From the NCBI GenBank assembly GCA_001914785.1, contig MNDE01000138.1, forward strand, positions 1 to 58,157: 58,157 bases of DNA, read 5' to 3'. This stretch comes from Acidobacteria bacterium 13_2_20CM_57_17 (GTDB taxonomy: Bacteria > Acidobacteriota > Terriglobia > Acidiferrales > UBA7541). Both the position numbers and the translations under genes were made by a program. The notes beneath the pieces were generated by a model that did not search any database, was not told the DNA's origin, and saw only the letters and a program-made list of their open reading frames with translations. Positions 30,930 to 39,699 of this stretch are shown here, piece by piece. Position 1 is the stretch's first letter. Every line of letters starts with the position of its first letter.

Positions 30930-33308
30930 ATGGCAAATTTTGCTCGCAATGTTCGTTATGGCCTGCGGCTGTTGCTCAACAACCCCGGCTTCACTTCGGT
31001 AGCCCTGCTCGCGCTAGTGCTAGGCATCGGGGCGAACACCGCCATCTTCAGCGTGGTCTATGCCACTCTTCTTTCCCCCATGCCATATCCAAATCCGGAT
31101 CAACTCGTCATAGTCTGGTCCAAAATCGCGGCTAATGGCAACCGTAACGGCGTTTCCGCCGGGGACTTTCTCGATTGGAAGAGCCAGAGCACCGTCTTTC
31201 AGTCCTTGTGTGCCTGGACTGGTGGCAATTTCGCGCTCGCCGGCTCTGACCATCCCGAAATGATTGAGACTCGGCTAACCACGCCCGGCTTCAACGACAT
31301 GGTGGGAACACCCTTCTTCCTGGGGCGGGATTTTCTGCCAGAGGAAGGGCAAGTCGGAAGGGAACATGTGGTGATCATGACCCATCGGCTCTGGATGGAG
31401 CGCTTCGGGAGCGACCGCGACATCATCGGCAAGCCCATCCGCCTCAATGGAGAGCCCTACACTGTCGTGGGTGTCCTGGCAGCCGGGCAGCCTGATCGCT
31501 TGGAAAACCAGTTGTTCGTCCCCCTGGCGTTCAAGCCGGAACAGATCAATCACGATTTTCATTTTGTTTTAGTGATGGGGCGCCTGAAACCGGGAGTCAC
31601 TATCCAGCAAGCCAACGCGGATATGGACTCCGTCACGCGCCACATCGCCGAAGTCTATCCAAAATCCAACAAGGGCTGGGGCGCCTCGGTCGAACCTTTG
31701 CAGAATGACTTCATCAGCAAAGACACGATCAAGAATCTCTGGCTGCTGATGGGCGCGGTCGGCTTCATCCTGTTGATCGCTTGCTTGAACGTAGCCAATC
31801 TTTTACTTGCCCGCGGCACGGCGCGGCAAAGAGAAATAGCGGTCCGCGCTGCCCTCGGCGCAACACGCTGGCAGCTCTTCGGCCAGTTTCTAACCGAGAG
31901 CGTTGCGCTGTCTTTGATTGGAGGCGTGCTGGGCATAAGTCTGGCTTGGGGCTTGCTCAAAGTGATCGTCGCCATGATTCCACCTTTTACTCTGCCGTCC
32001 GAAGCTGACTTTCGCCTGAACCTGTCGGTGCTTTTCTTCAGCCTGGCCGCGTCCATCGTCTGTGGAGTGCTGTTCGGCTGCGCTCCTGCGTGGCAAACCG
32101 CGCAGCTCAATTTGAGCGACACACTGAAGGAATCCGGGCGCTCCTCGTCCAGTTCCGTCGGCGGCCACGGATTGCGGCGCACACTGGTGGTAATAGAATT
32201 CGCCTTAGCGCTCACGCTGCTCGCGGGCGCGGGATTGGTAATTCACAGTTTCTGGAAATTATCGCGCGTGGACCTGGGTTTTCGACAGGACCACATCCTT
32301 ACGTTTTATTTGCCCATCACCAACGACCGCTTTGCCCATCCTGAACAGATCAACACCTTTTATCGGCAACTCATGGATAAGATCGGCGCCCTGCCGGGAA
32401 TCACCTCCGTCTCTGCCTCCACCGGCATGCCCATCATCGGCACAAACTTTGGCGTGCCCTTTAATCTCGCGGGACAGGCTGTCGACCCCTCCTCGCGTCC
32501 CGGCGCGGGCTTCAATATGGTCACTCCCGAATATTTCCGCACCTTTGGCATCCGCATGCTACAGGGCCGCGCTCTTACCGAACAGGACGTCGCCGGCAGC
32601 GTGCATGTTGCCGTCGTGAATGAGACCTTCCTGAAAAAGTATTTGTCGAAAGTGGATCCCCTAACGCAGCGGGTTGTGGTTGAGCAGTTGATTCCGGGCG
32701 TTACGAAACTCGGCCCGCCCATTGAATGGCAAATTGTCGGCGTCTACGGTGACGTTCATAACGGCGGCGTCCGACGCGAGGGCTTCCCGGAGATTGATGT
32801 TCCCTTCTGGCAATCACCTTGGCCATCGGCGGGCGTTGTGCACACCCTCGATCCCGAACTTCCCCTCGACCAGGTAAAAACGATGGATCAACTCGTCCAT
32901 GAGTCGCTGGCCAGCGATCGCTTCTCGACTGTGCTCTTCGCCAGTTTTGCGGGCCTGGCGCTTCTACTTGCCGCCATCGGCATTTATGGGGTGATGTCGT
33001 TCGCAGTGGCGCAGCGCACTCACGAAATCGGATTGCGTATCGCTCTTGGCGCCGGCCCGCGGCAGGTGCTACGGCTGGTGATTGGGGAAGGGATGCTGCT
33101 CGCGCTGATTGGTTTGGGCGTGGGCCTGGGCGGCACGTATTTTGTCGGCCGCGTGATGAAGACCGTTTTGTACCAAGTCAATGCCGTCGATCCAGGAGCC
33201 ATCGGCGCCGTTACCGCTGTTCTTCTGCTCTCCGCGCTGCTCGCGTGCTACATCCCCGCGCGGCGCGCAACGCAGGTCGATCCCATGGTGGCCCTGCGCG
33301 ACGAGTGA
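30930..33308 (+). CDS. ADOP-family permease (MacB/FtsX-like), second copy
   Basis: 792 residues. It has the same architecture as the gene at 21465: helix 1 with ALLALVLGIGANTAIFSVVY, a periplasmic MacB_PCD domain, FILLIACLNVANLLLARGTA, a second half with RRTLVVIEFALALTLLAGAG, a second periplasmic domain, and the C-terminal helices ending RRATQVDPMVALRDE. AxQREIAVRAALGATR is the conserved FtsX loop. In the second periplasmic domain the stretch between FWQSPWP and LDPELPLDQVKTM is about 20 residues shorter than I expect for the family, perhaps a small in-frame deletion. There is no ATPase gene beside it. Sequence identity to the first copy is modest. Confidence 0.9.
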   Translation: MANFARNVRYGLRLLLNNPGFTSVALLALVLGIGANTAIFSVVYATLLSPMPYPNPDQLVIVWSKIAANGNRNGVSAGDFLDWKSQSTVFQSLCAWTGGNFALAGSDHPEMIETRLTTPGFNDMVGTPFFLGRDFLPEEGQVGREHVVIMTHRLWMERFGSDRDIIGKPIRLNGEPYTVVGVLAAGQPDRLENQLFVPLAFKPEQINHDFHFVLVMGRLKPGVTIQQANADMDSVTRHIAEVYPKSNKGWGASVEPLQNDFISKDTIKNLWLLMGAVGFILLIACLNVANLLLARGTARQREIAVRAALGATRWQLFGQFLTESVALSLIGGVLGISLAWGLLKVIVAMIPPFTLPSEADFRLNLSVLFFSLAASIVCGVLFGCAPAWQTAQLNLSDTLKESGRSSSSSVGGHGLRRTLVVIEFALALTLLAGAGLVIHSFWKLSRVDLGFRQDHILTFYLPITNDRFAHPEQINTFYRQLMDKIGALPGITSVSASTGMPIIGTNFGVPFNLAGQAVDPSSRPGAGFNMVTPEYFRTFGIRMLQGRALTEQDVAGSVHVAVVNETFLKKYLSKVDPLTQRVVVEQLIPGVTKLGPPIEWQIVGVYGDVHNGGVRREGFPEIDVPFWQSPWPSAGVVHTLDPELPLDQVKTMDQLVHESLASDRFSTVLFASFAGLALLLAAIGIYGVMSFAVAQRTHEIGLRIALGAGPRQVLRLVIGEGMLLALIGLGVGLGGTYFVGRVMKTVLYQVNAVDPGAIGAVTAVLLLSALLACYIPARRATQVDPMVALRDE

Positions 33309-33415
33309 AGGCCGTCACATCACAGACCAGGCGTCTTTATGGCGTCACAGCTAGACGCCAATCATGTCAACCCGATTGAATTGAGGCCTCTGCGGGCGTA
33401 CCATTTTCTTCATCC

Positions 33416-34660
33416 ATGCGCATCCCACGGTGGCCTAGCAAGACGGGTCGAATGATTTTGTTCCTCTGCTGCGTATTCCTTTGTAGCCCTGCTTCCTTCT
33501 CCAAGCTGCTTACTCCTAGAGATTTTAGTTATGGGGTCTTGGACGCCGAGCTTGTGGTCATCGTCCACCAAGAATCACACAGCAAGTTTATAGTGGAAGA
33601 GGTGTTTCTAGGAAACGCCAGCAGGGGTGATTCCATCAAGCTGCCGGGTTTCCGGCTATTCACCGAGCAGAGGTATGGTCCCGACACTGTCGAACCCATT
33701 ACCTCTGGCACAAGGATTCTGCTGTTTTTGCATCATAAGAAAGACGCTCCCGCGGCGTGGGAGCCGACCTATTTTGGAAACTGCTTCTTTTGGGTGCAGG
33801 ATTCCCAACAAGTGAGTCAGCTTAGGAACATGGCAGAACAGGCGGTGGCTTTGCGCCGGCGATGGGAGGAAGCTGCCACCACTCCAGACTCGAGCCGACG
33901 AGCGGAGGTGCTGTGGCCTTTTCTTTCGATGAAGGAATACGGAGACGACATCCGCAAACACACCGAGTCAGCCCTGCAGAAGATCGCGCCGGTGTCCGGA
34001 GACTTCTTCGCAGGGCAGTTTGCCTCCATGGAGCGTTGGGATCGCGCAGACCTTTTCCAAAACGCTGGCGCTTACGGCGGAGACAAACTGCGCGAAACCC
34101 TGGCAAATCACATAGAAACGCAACAACGGATCTACGAAGAGTTCGAGTCGACCTCAGTTTCTAATGGCCAGGATGAGCTTACTCGTTGGAATACGCTTCC
34201 CGAGCACGTCAAGGACACGATTCGTGATATCTACTACGGCCTCGCCGGCCTCGCCAGTTTTAAGCGCCGCGACGATCTGCCCTTGATCAGGGAGATTGCT
34301 CGCTGGGCGGTCAAGTATCGCCTGGAACAAACGTCCGAGGCGGCCTTAGACGCATTTCGCACCATGCCTGATGAAGAGAACCTCCCAGTGATTGCCCTCA
34401 TCTGGAAGACATTCCCTCTTGGCAGCGGGGACGGGGACGAGATTTTCCACGTGGATGTCATCGAGGCGCTCTGCGCGCACAAATATCCACAGACGGTGCC
34501 GTTGCTCGCGCCATTCGTGACCGACGGCTTTGCCGGGGCAGAAGCCGAAGCTGCGCTTTCGGAAATCGTCGGACGTGATTTGGGAGAGCAACCGCAGCGC
34601 TGGCTGGATTGGTACGCAGCGAGAGACAATCTCCGCTCAAAGAGTCGCAATCCAAATTGA
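33416..34660 (+). CDS. Exported protein of unknown function
   Basis: 414 residues. A signal peptide (GRMILFLCCVFLCSPASFS) lies at the N-terminus. The region 40-120 (VVIVHQESHSKFIVEEVFLG, then GTRILLFLHHK) resembles tissue-inhibitor-like or secreted beta domains seen in other environmental bacteria. The C-terminal half is helical with HEAT-like phrases (LPLIREIARWAVKYRLEQTS and PVIALIWKTFP). No catalytic motif is recognised. It is a single gene, 107 bases after the ADOP permease; no terminator is obvious between them. Confidence 0.7.
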   Translation: MRIPRWPSKTGRMILFLCCVFLCSPASFSKLLTPRDFSYGVLDAELVVIVHQESHSKFIVEEVFLGNASRGDSIKLPGFRLFTEQRYGPDTVEPITSGTRILLFLHHKKDAPAAWEPTYFGNCFFWVQDSQQVSQLRNMAEQAVALRRRWEEAATTPDSSRRAEVLWPFLSMKEYGDDIRKHTESALQKIAPVSGDFFAGQFASMERWDRADLFQNAGAYGGDKLRETLANHIETQQRIYEEFESTSVSNGQDELTRWNTLPEHVKDTIRDIYYGLAGLASFKRRDDLPLIREIARWAVKYRLEQTSEAALDAFRTMPDEENLPVIALIWKTFPLGSGDGDEIFHVDVIEALCAHKYPQTVPLLAPFVTDGFAGAEAEAALSEIVGRDLGEQPQRWLDWYAARDNLRSKSRNPN

Positions 34661-34814
34661 GTCCGTTCCGATTCGAAATTCGTACCCATCATAGCGGTTC
34701 GGGATCGTCTCCCGGCTTGACACCAGACGCGCAGCACCCTATGGTCTTGCGCAAGGAAAGTGGAAGTCGCAAGCTCCCGCCTGCTCACAAAGATTTCCGC
34801 TTTGGAGGTATGCC

Positions 34815-35171
34815 ATGCCACTAAGCCTAATGACGTTATCCCTGGTGGACTCACCGGTAACCCTAAAGGAAGGCCTGAAGATTCTGGAACGCGACGATTA
34901 TCGCTGTCAGTACTGCGGATTGGACGGCCGCGCCAGTTTTGAGAACGCTCTGACGATGCGCGTGGATTTCGTCGTTCCACGGGCTCGCAAAGGAAAGAAA
35001 GAGCCTAGCAATCTGGTAGCTTGCTGCACACCTTGCAACACCATCAAGGGCACGCGCGTTTACGGTAATTTCGAAGAGGCCAAGGCTTTCGTGCTGAAAA
35101 AACGCGAAGAGTTGCGAAAGAATTGGGAATCGAAGACGGCGCGGCCGCTCGCCAAATCCGCAAGAGCTTAG
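34815..35171 (+). CDS. HNH-type endonuclease homologue lacking the first His
   Basis: 118 residues from ATG 34815 with GGAGG six bases upstream. The zinc-finger cysteines are C31 and C34 (RCQYCG) and C71 and C74 (CCTPCN); the region ends CNTIKGTR as in HNH nucleases. The usual DHVvP stretch, which holds the metal-binding general-base histidine, reads VDFVVPRA here, with Phe52 in its place. The protein may therefore bind zinc and DNA without cutting, or be inactive. Similar single HNH genes are common in soil bacteria. Confidence 0.75.
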   Translation: MPLSLMTLSLVDSPVTLKEGLKILERDDYRCQYCGLDGRASFENALTMRVDFVVPRARKGKKEPSNLVACCTPCNTIKGTRVYGNFEEAKAFVLKKREELRKNWESKTARPLAKSARA

Positions 35172-35281
35172 GAACTGAGCGATTCAATTCGCCGCAGTAG
35201 ACTTGTCAAGCGCGCGGAGATGTTTTCTCTCTACTCGGCGGCCGCTTGATGTGGCCTTGCCTTTTTTGTGCGGAGGATTCG

Positions 35282-35512
35282 CTACGAGGCCTTCGCTTTA
35301 CTTCCCCGCCATTCCTTTGCGGAAAGAAACCGCATGCAGCGGCAGAAGCCTTTGTGGTCGCCGGGGGCCTGGCAGGAATACTTCAGCGCCGCGTGGTTGC
35401 TGGCGCGATGCCCACACGTGCACATCTCACGAGCCTGTTCAGGAGTAGCACGCACTCCGCGGCCGCGTACTGCGACCACCGTTTTTCCATTTTCTGATTT
35501 CATGCTGTTCAC
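35282..35512 (-). CDS. Small cysteine-rich protein
   Basis: 76 residues from an ATG preceded by GAGGAACT. Cysteines and histidines occur as MCTCGHRASNHA, then YSCQAPGDHKGFCRCMRF, which would fit a single zinc-binding site. It is basic overall. No named family is recognised, but the spacing of ligands makes non-coding origin unlikely. The 35513-35686 gap upstream holds a G6C5 palindrome (35555-35567) and G-rich runs but no gene. Confidence 0.6.
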   Translation of the reverse strand: MNSMKSENGKTVVAVRGRGVRATPEQAREMCTCGHRASNHAALKYSCQAPGDHKGFCRCMRFLSAKEWRGSKAKAS

Positions 35513-35686
35513 AGTTCCTCACTCATTGTACACCCCGTAGCGGTCATTCAGCACTGGGGGGCCCCCATAGTGTCGCATCCGAACTGGCAGATAGCCAAGT
35601 GTCAAGCCTGGGGGGGGTGACCATTCACTGAGAGGGCCGCGCCCTTAGTTTGCTCCTGTATTGCAGCAACTACAACCAAATCCGGG

Positions 35687-37045
35687 TCATCCAACTTCCT
35701 GCATCGTCGAGACCAACTCTGGAATCTCAATGCGAATGACCGTTCCCTCGCCCGGCCGGCTCTCGATGTCCAAATGAAAATCGGTGCCGTACAGCACGCG
35801 CAGCCTTTCGCGCACGTTGCTCAGTCCGATACCCTCGACGTACACGTGCGGCATTTTTTCTTCCGAAATGCCGACACCGTTATCTTCAATCTCGATGCGC
35901 AGCCGCCCGTCGCTGTTCGTCGTTCGCAATTCGATTTTTCCGCCGCCGAGCTTCGGCGCCAGCCCGTGTTTCAGACAATTCTCCACCATCGGCTGAAGAA
36001 GCATGCTCGGGACGAAGGCTTCCAGCGCCGCCTCGTCAATGTGCTTCACGATGTCCAAGTTGTCCTTTCCGAATCGCGCCACTTCGATGTCCAGGTAATC
36101 GTCGATAAATTGCAACTCCTCGCGCAGCGGCACAAACGTTTCGTGCTTGCGTAACAGGCGCCGGAGAATGTTGCTGAGCTTCAGGACCACGCCGCGCGCC
36201 GAATCCGGGTCGAAGCGAATCAGCGCGGAGACGGTGTTGAGCGTGTTAAACAAAAAGTGCGGATTGATTTGGCTGGAAAGCGCGTCCATGCGCGCCTTCA
36301 ACAGCAACTGCTGGTGCTGCTCCAGGTTCATCTCCACGCGCGTGTTGTTCCAGATCTTCAGCGGCGAGGCGACGGACATCAGCGTGGCAATCACCACCAG
36401 CACGAGCCACCAGTCCCAGTGCGAGTCAACGGCGAAGAGCCACTTCGGTTTGGTCGTCGCCAGCACCAGCGCCACACGGCCCAGCTCCAGGCCTACGCAC
36501 GCGCCCAGCGGTGCCATTTCCCAGGACAATTCCGCTTTGCGCAGCAGGCGCATCGTCGCTTTCGGGATGTTCAGGAACGTGAACGGGCCAAAATTCCAGA
36601 GGTCTTCCTTGTTGGGAATCGCCTGGCGGATTAGTCCGCCGAGCAGCCCCGCCGTAGACGCTGCGGGCATGGCTAGCCATTCGTGCGAAATCAGCGCTGG
36701 AATAGTGATGATCGCGCCTCCGATCGGTCCTACCACGCGCCCGCCGAGCAGCCCCATCAAAAAAGCGCCTTCGAGCGATAAATCCGCAAACGCGTACGCA
36801 GGCCCGCCAACCAGGCGCAACGTCACGCCAACGATCAGCGCCGGCGTCAGGAACAGCATCAGCTTTAGTTTTTGGTCGGGTTCGCGTTGTTCGGTGAAGA
36901 GCACGCGCCGGAACGTCGTCCACCGCGCCAGCAGCGCAGCAATCGACGACGCCACGCCGACCTTCAGAAGAAGGGTAAACAGCAGGTCGCGAACGGAGGT
37001 TGCCGTATCCATTTTTGTTGCTAGTACCAGGCTAACGCTAGCCAA
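35687..37045 (-). CDS. LytS-like sensor histidine kinase
   Basis: 452 residues (or 441 from ATG 37012). The N-terminal half carries six hydrophobic segments with the 5TMR-LYT pattern, including GLLGGRVVGPIGGAIITIPA. A short coiled region follows (NLEQHQQLLLKARMDALSSQ). The His_kinase domain has QINPHFLFNTLNTVSALIR with the phosphoryl-accepting histidine, and the ATPase has MLLQPMVENCLKHG and DNGVGISEEK. Members sense cell-envelope stress or pyruvate and pair with LytTR regulators; no regulator gene is adjacent. It is divergent from the GTP cyclohydrolase gene, 127 bases away. Confidence 0.9.
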   Translation of the reverse strand: MASVSLVLATKMDTATSVRDLLFTLLLKVGVASSIAALLARWTTFRRVLFTEQREPDQKLKLMLFLTPALIVGVTLRLVGGPAYAFADLSLEGAFLMGLLGGRVVGPIGGAIITIPALISHEWLAMPAASTAGLLGGLIRQAIPNKEDLWNFGPFTFLNIPKATMRLLRKAELSWEMAPLGACVGLELGRVALVLATTKPKWLFAVDSHWDWWLVLVVIATLMSVASPLKIWNNTRVEMNLEQHQQLLLKARMDALSSQINPHFLFNTLNTVSALIRFDPDSARGVVLKLSNILRRLLRKHETFVPLREELQFIDDYLDIEVARFGKDNLDIVKHIDEAALEAFVPSMLLQPMVENCLKHGLAPKLGGGKIELRTTNSDGRLRIEIEDNGVGISEEKMPHVYVEGIGLSNVRERLRVLYGTDFHLDIESRPGEGTVIRIEIPELVSTMQEVG

Positions 37046-37172
37046 TCCGCCGCTGGATGTAAAGATGGGAGAATTCGCATGAGGCCGCGCAGGAAACGGG
37101 GAAGGAATCCGCCGTTGGCCGCGCGCGGAAATCGGTGCGAAACAAAGTCCCTGCTATACTTCTCGTTTCGCC

Positions 37173-37811
37173 ATGCGCGCAAAATCACGACAAGAGACGA
37201 AGCCGAAGAGGAAAGCCAGCGGTCTGCGGATGGTCGCGCACGCTGCGCTGCCTACACGCTATGGGCGTTTCACGATATATGGCTTTCAGGGGCGCGGCCC
37301 GCAAGAGGAAGCGGTCGCCCTGGTACGCGGCAGCATGAACGGCAAGTCCACGCCGCTGGTGCGCGTGCACTCACAGTGCCTGACCGGCGACGTTCTGACT
37401 TCGCTGCGGTGCGATTGCCGCGCGCAACTGGAATTGTCGCTCAAGAAAATCGGACAAGCGTCGTCGGGAATTCTCCTGTACTTACCGCAGGAAGGCCGCG
37501 GGATCGGACTGATGAACAAATTGCGGGCCTACGAACTGCAGGACGGCGGCATGGACACGGTCGAAGCCAATGAAACGCTGGGCTTCGCGGCCGACGCGCG
37601 CGATTACGATTTTTCCGCGCAAATCTTGAAAAAGCTCGGCGCGACGAAAATTCGCCTGCTTTCCAACAATCCGGAGAAAGTGCGGCAGCTCGAAAGTTCG
37701 GGGATCCGCGTCGTCGAACGCGTGCCGTGCCAGCCGCGCGTGTCAAAGATTTCCCGCGGCTATCTCAAGACGAAAAAACGAAAGATGGGGCATCTGCTGA
37801 AAGGAATTTGA
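37173..37811 (+). CDS. ribA: GTP cyclohydrolase II
   Basis: 212 residues. The zinc-binding cysteines C69, C80 and C82 lie in HSQCLTGDVLTSLRCDC. The catalytic block YLPQEGRGIGLMNKLRAYEL is complete, and MDTVEANETLGFAADARDY and IRLLSNNPEKV match the GTP-binding segments. It converts GTP into the pyrimidine precursor of riboflavin, in the cytosol. It lacks the DHBP synthase domain found in fused RibBA. The first 25 residues are basic and not conserved. It is a single gene, convergent with thiS. Confidence 0.93.
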   Translation: MRAKSRQETKPKRKASGLRMVAHAALPTRYGRFTIYGFQGRGPQEEAVALVRGSMNGKSTPLVRVHSQCLTGDVLTSLRCDCRAQLELSLKKIGQASSGILLYLPQEGRGIGLMNKLRAYELQDGGMDTVEANETLGFAADARDYDFSAQILKKLGATKIRLLSNNPEKVRQLESSGIRVVERVPCQPRVSKISRGYLKTKKRKMGHLLKGI

Positions 37812-37827
37812 GTCCGCGAGAATACTC

Positions 37828-38040
37828 TTAGCCGCCGCCGACAAATTGCACGATTTCGTAACGGTCGCCAGGTGCAACCTGGGTTTCGGTCCACCGCGGG
37901 CGCGGCAAGATTTCCAGATTCCGTTCGATGGCTACGCGTCCGGAATCGAGCCCGAGTTCGCGAAGCAATTCTATGACCGTAGCACCGGGCTTCGCGGCGC
38001 GATTTTCTCCATTCACGACAATTGAAATTGTAGTTTCCAT
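37828..38040 (-). CDS. thiS: ThiS-type sulfur carrier protein
   Basis: 70 residues, the usual length. The ubiquitin-like beta-grasp pattern is visible: ISIVVNGENRA, then TVIELLRELGLDSGRVAIER, then APGDRYEIVQFVGGG. It ends in GGG, with the terminal glycines that become a thiocarboxylate for thiazole synthesis. It starts 3 bases after the stop of the upstream hypothetical gene and is followed by the convergent ribA. No other thiamin gene lies near. Confidence 0.88.
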   Translation of the reverse strand: METTISIVVNGENRAAKPGATVIELLRELGLDSGRVAIERNLEILPRPRWTETQVAPGDRYEIVQFVGGG

Positions 38041-38043
38041 TTG

Positions 38044-38673
38044 CTAGCCCGCCGAAGGCACACGCGGCTTGCCGCGCAACTGAAAGCGCAAATGCCCCCG
38101 GGCATTTCCTTTCGATGCTTCGATGACCAGAGCCGGCTCACCGCCCGCCAAGCGCGGCATATCGAATTCGAACTGGGCCTGTCCGGACGCGCCAGTCTTG
38201 GCGGAAAACTGGGTTGCCTCTGCCGCGCCATCCACGCGGGTAATCACAGTGGCGTCACCCACTGCCTGGCGCGCTTCGTTTCGAACCACGATTTGCAACA
38301 AAGCGCGTTTCCCCGTGAGCCATGTCTTGGCATTGATCAATTCCAACGCGAGAACGCCAGTCGCGGGCGCGGTGGCCGGTTCCGCCGACGAGGTAGCAGC
38401 CTTTTCCTCGCGCGGCAGCGCGAGATGCAGCGCTCCCGTTCGAAGCTCCTCGACAACGGCGCGGTGTTGCTCGTCGAGACGCACCTTCAGAGCTTGCTCG
38501 CGGCCGGGATTCAGAGGAAGCAGATCGAAATAGTTATTCGTCCTGCGGTGCAAGACGCGTCCGTTGAAGTAAACGGTGGTATCAATGAGCGCGTTCGTGG
38601 TGCCGCGATCTTCGGTTTGTACGTGATAGGTCGTGCCACGCGCTTCCACGTTCGAATTGTGACCGAAAAGCAT
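38044..38673 (-). CDS. Conserved-looking hypothetical protein
   Basis: 209 residues from ATG 38673; the frame continues to 38736 but the first 21 residues are not convincing. It begins MLFGHNSNVEARGTTYHVQT, followed by ALIDTTVYFNGRVLHRRTNN YFDL, which I recall as a conserved opening of acidobacterial proteins of unknown function. The second half, ELINAKTWLTGKRALLQIVV and onward, looks like an immunoglobulin-like beta domain. No signal peptide or membrane segment is present. It is coupled to thiS by a 3-base gap and is divergent from nuoA. Confidence 0.7.
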   Translation of the reverse strand: MLFGHNSNVEARGTTYHVQTEDRGTTNALIDTTVYFNGRVLHRRTNNYFDLLPLNPGREQALKVRLDEQHRAVVEELRTGALHLALPREEKAATSSAEPATAPATGVLALELINAKTWLTGKRALLQIVVRNEARQAVGDATVITRVDGAAEATQFSAKTGASGQAQFEFDMPRLAGGEPALVIEASKGNARGHLRFQLRGKPRVPSAG

Positions 38674-38736
38674 TTCGCTGCTCGTCCTGACCCTGCGAAG
38701 AGCCGAAAGCGCTTCGCACGAATCTTTCCACCGCAT

Positions 38737-38766
38737 TTGACCGAGTGGCGCTCGAATCGCTATTAT
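38737..38766 (+). promoter_or_regulatory. Possible promoter of the nuo operon
   Basis: TTGACC (38737-38742), 18-base spacer, TATTAT (38761-38766), with nuoA starting at 38779. Transcription would begin only about 5 bases before the ATG, and no ribosome site is visible, so the nuoA message could be almost leaderless. Confidence 0.35.
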
Positions 38767-38778
38767 AACTCTTCGCCT

Positions 38779-39150
38779 ATGAGTGGTTCCGGATTACATA
38801 CCTATGCTCCGCTTCTCTTACACCTGCTGATTGCCACGGTGCTCGCCGGTGCGTTGACGACTGTTTCCGTTTTGGTGGGCTGGAGGCGTCCGACGCGGGC
38901 CAAGCTGCAGCCATACGAGTGCGGCATGGAACCCACGGGGGACGCGCGCGCGCCTTTTTCGGTCAAATTTTACCTCGTAGCGATGGTTTTCATTTTGTTC
39001 GACGTGGAAGCCATCTTCCTGTACCCCTGGGCGTACATCTTTCGCAGTCTGCGGTGGTACGGCTTCGGGGAGATGATGCTCTACATTGCCATCCTGTTGG
39101 TCGGTTATTTATATCTCTGGAAAAAGGGCGCGCTGGACTGGCATAAATAG
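38779..39150 (+). CDS. nuoA: NADH-quinone oxidoreductase subunit A
   Basis: 123 residues with three membrane helices. The signature stretch LQPYECGMEPTGDARAPFSV sits after the first helix with the conserved cysteine of the quinone-site loop, and KFYLVAMVFILFDVEAIFLY PWA is the second helix with its conserved Asp/Glu. It is part of the membrane arm of complex I at the quinone channel. The start is the first ATG after the divergent gene; the longer frame back to 38041 is only the complement of the hypothetical gene. It is first in the operon, 24 bases before nuoC. Confidence 0.95.
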   Translation: MSGSGLHTYAPLLLHLLIATVLAGALTTVSVLVGWRRPTRAKLQPYECGMEPTGDARAPFSVKFYLVAMVFILFDVEAIFLYPWAYIFRSLRWYGFGEMMLYIAILLVGYLYLWKKGALDWHK

Positions 39151-39174
39151 ACGGCGCAAGTGGGATTCTAAATC

Positions 39175-39699
39175 GTGACGGAGCCTGCCAGTAAAAACGC
39201 TAATGTTGTCGCTGAGTGCCTGCGTTCGTGGAACTCGAAAGCGGTCGCGGAAGTCAGTGAATACCGGGGAGAGACCACGATCGTCGTGCCGCGCGAACTG
39301 CTGCGTGCTACGGCGGAACATTGCCGCCAGGACGCCAAGCTGCAGTACAACTTCCTAACTGACGCTACCTGCGTGGACCGCTCTCCCGTGGAGCCGCGAT
39401 TCGAATTGAACTATCACCTGGTTTCCATTCCGCGGCGTGAAAAAGTGCGGCTGCGCGTGTGGCTTGGCGGAAACGATCCAGTCGCCGATTCGCTGGTTCC
39501 CGTGTGGCCGGGAGCGAATTGGCTGGAGCGGGAAATTTTTGACTTATTCGGGATTCGCTTCAGCGGGCATCCCGACCTGCGGCGCATTCTGCTTCCCGAA
39601 GATTGGGAAGGTTATCCGTTGCGCCGGGATTATCCCGTGGAAGGCTATCGAGACGTGCCCAACACCGGCGAATTATTCCGGAAAAGCAGCACACCATGA
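39175..39699 (+). CDS. nuoC: NADH-quinone oxidoreductase subunit C
   Basis: 174 residues from a GTG. NFLTDATCVDR and FELNYHLVSI, then WLEREIFDLFGIRFSGHPDL and RILLPEDWEGYPLRRDYP, are the conserved NuoC/30-kDa signature. It is a peripheral-arm subunit near the quinone site. nuoB, which normally stands between nuoA and nuoC, is absent; only 24 bases separate them. The stop overlaps the nuoD start as ATGA. Confidence 0.95.
   Translation: MTEPASKNANVVAECLRSWNSKAVAEVSEYRGETTIVVPRELLRATAEHCRQDAKLQYNFLTDATCVDRSPVEPRFELNYHLVSIPRREKVRLRVWLGGNDPVADSLVPVWPGANWLEREIFDLFGIRFSGHPDLRRILLPEDWEGYPLRRDYPVEGYRDVPNTGELFRKSSTP

Noticed and set aside
35520..35640. Insertion-sequence end
   Set aside because: G-rich runs and a G6C5 palindrome are present, but no transposase, no matching second end and no target duplication could be seen.
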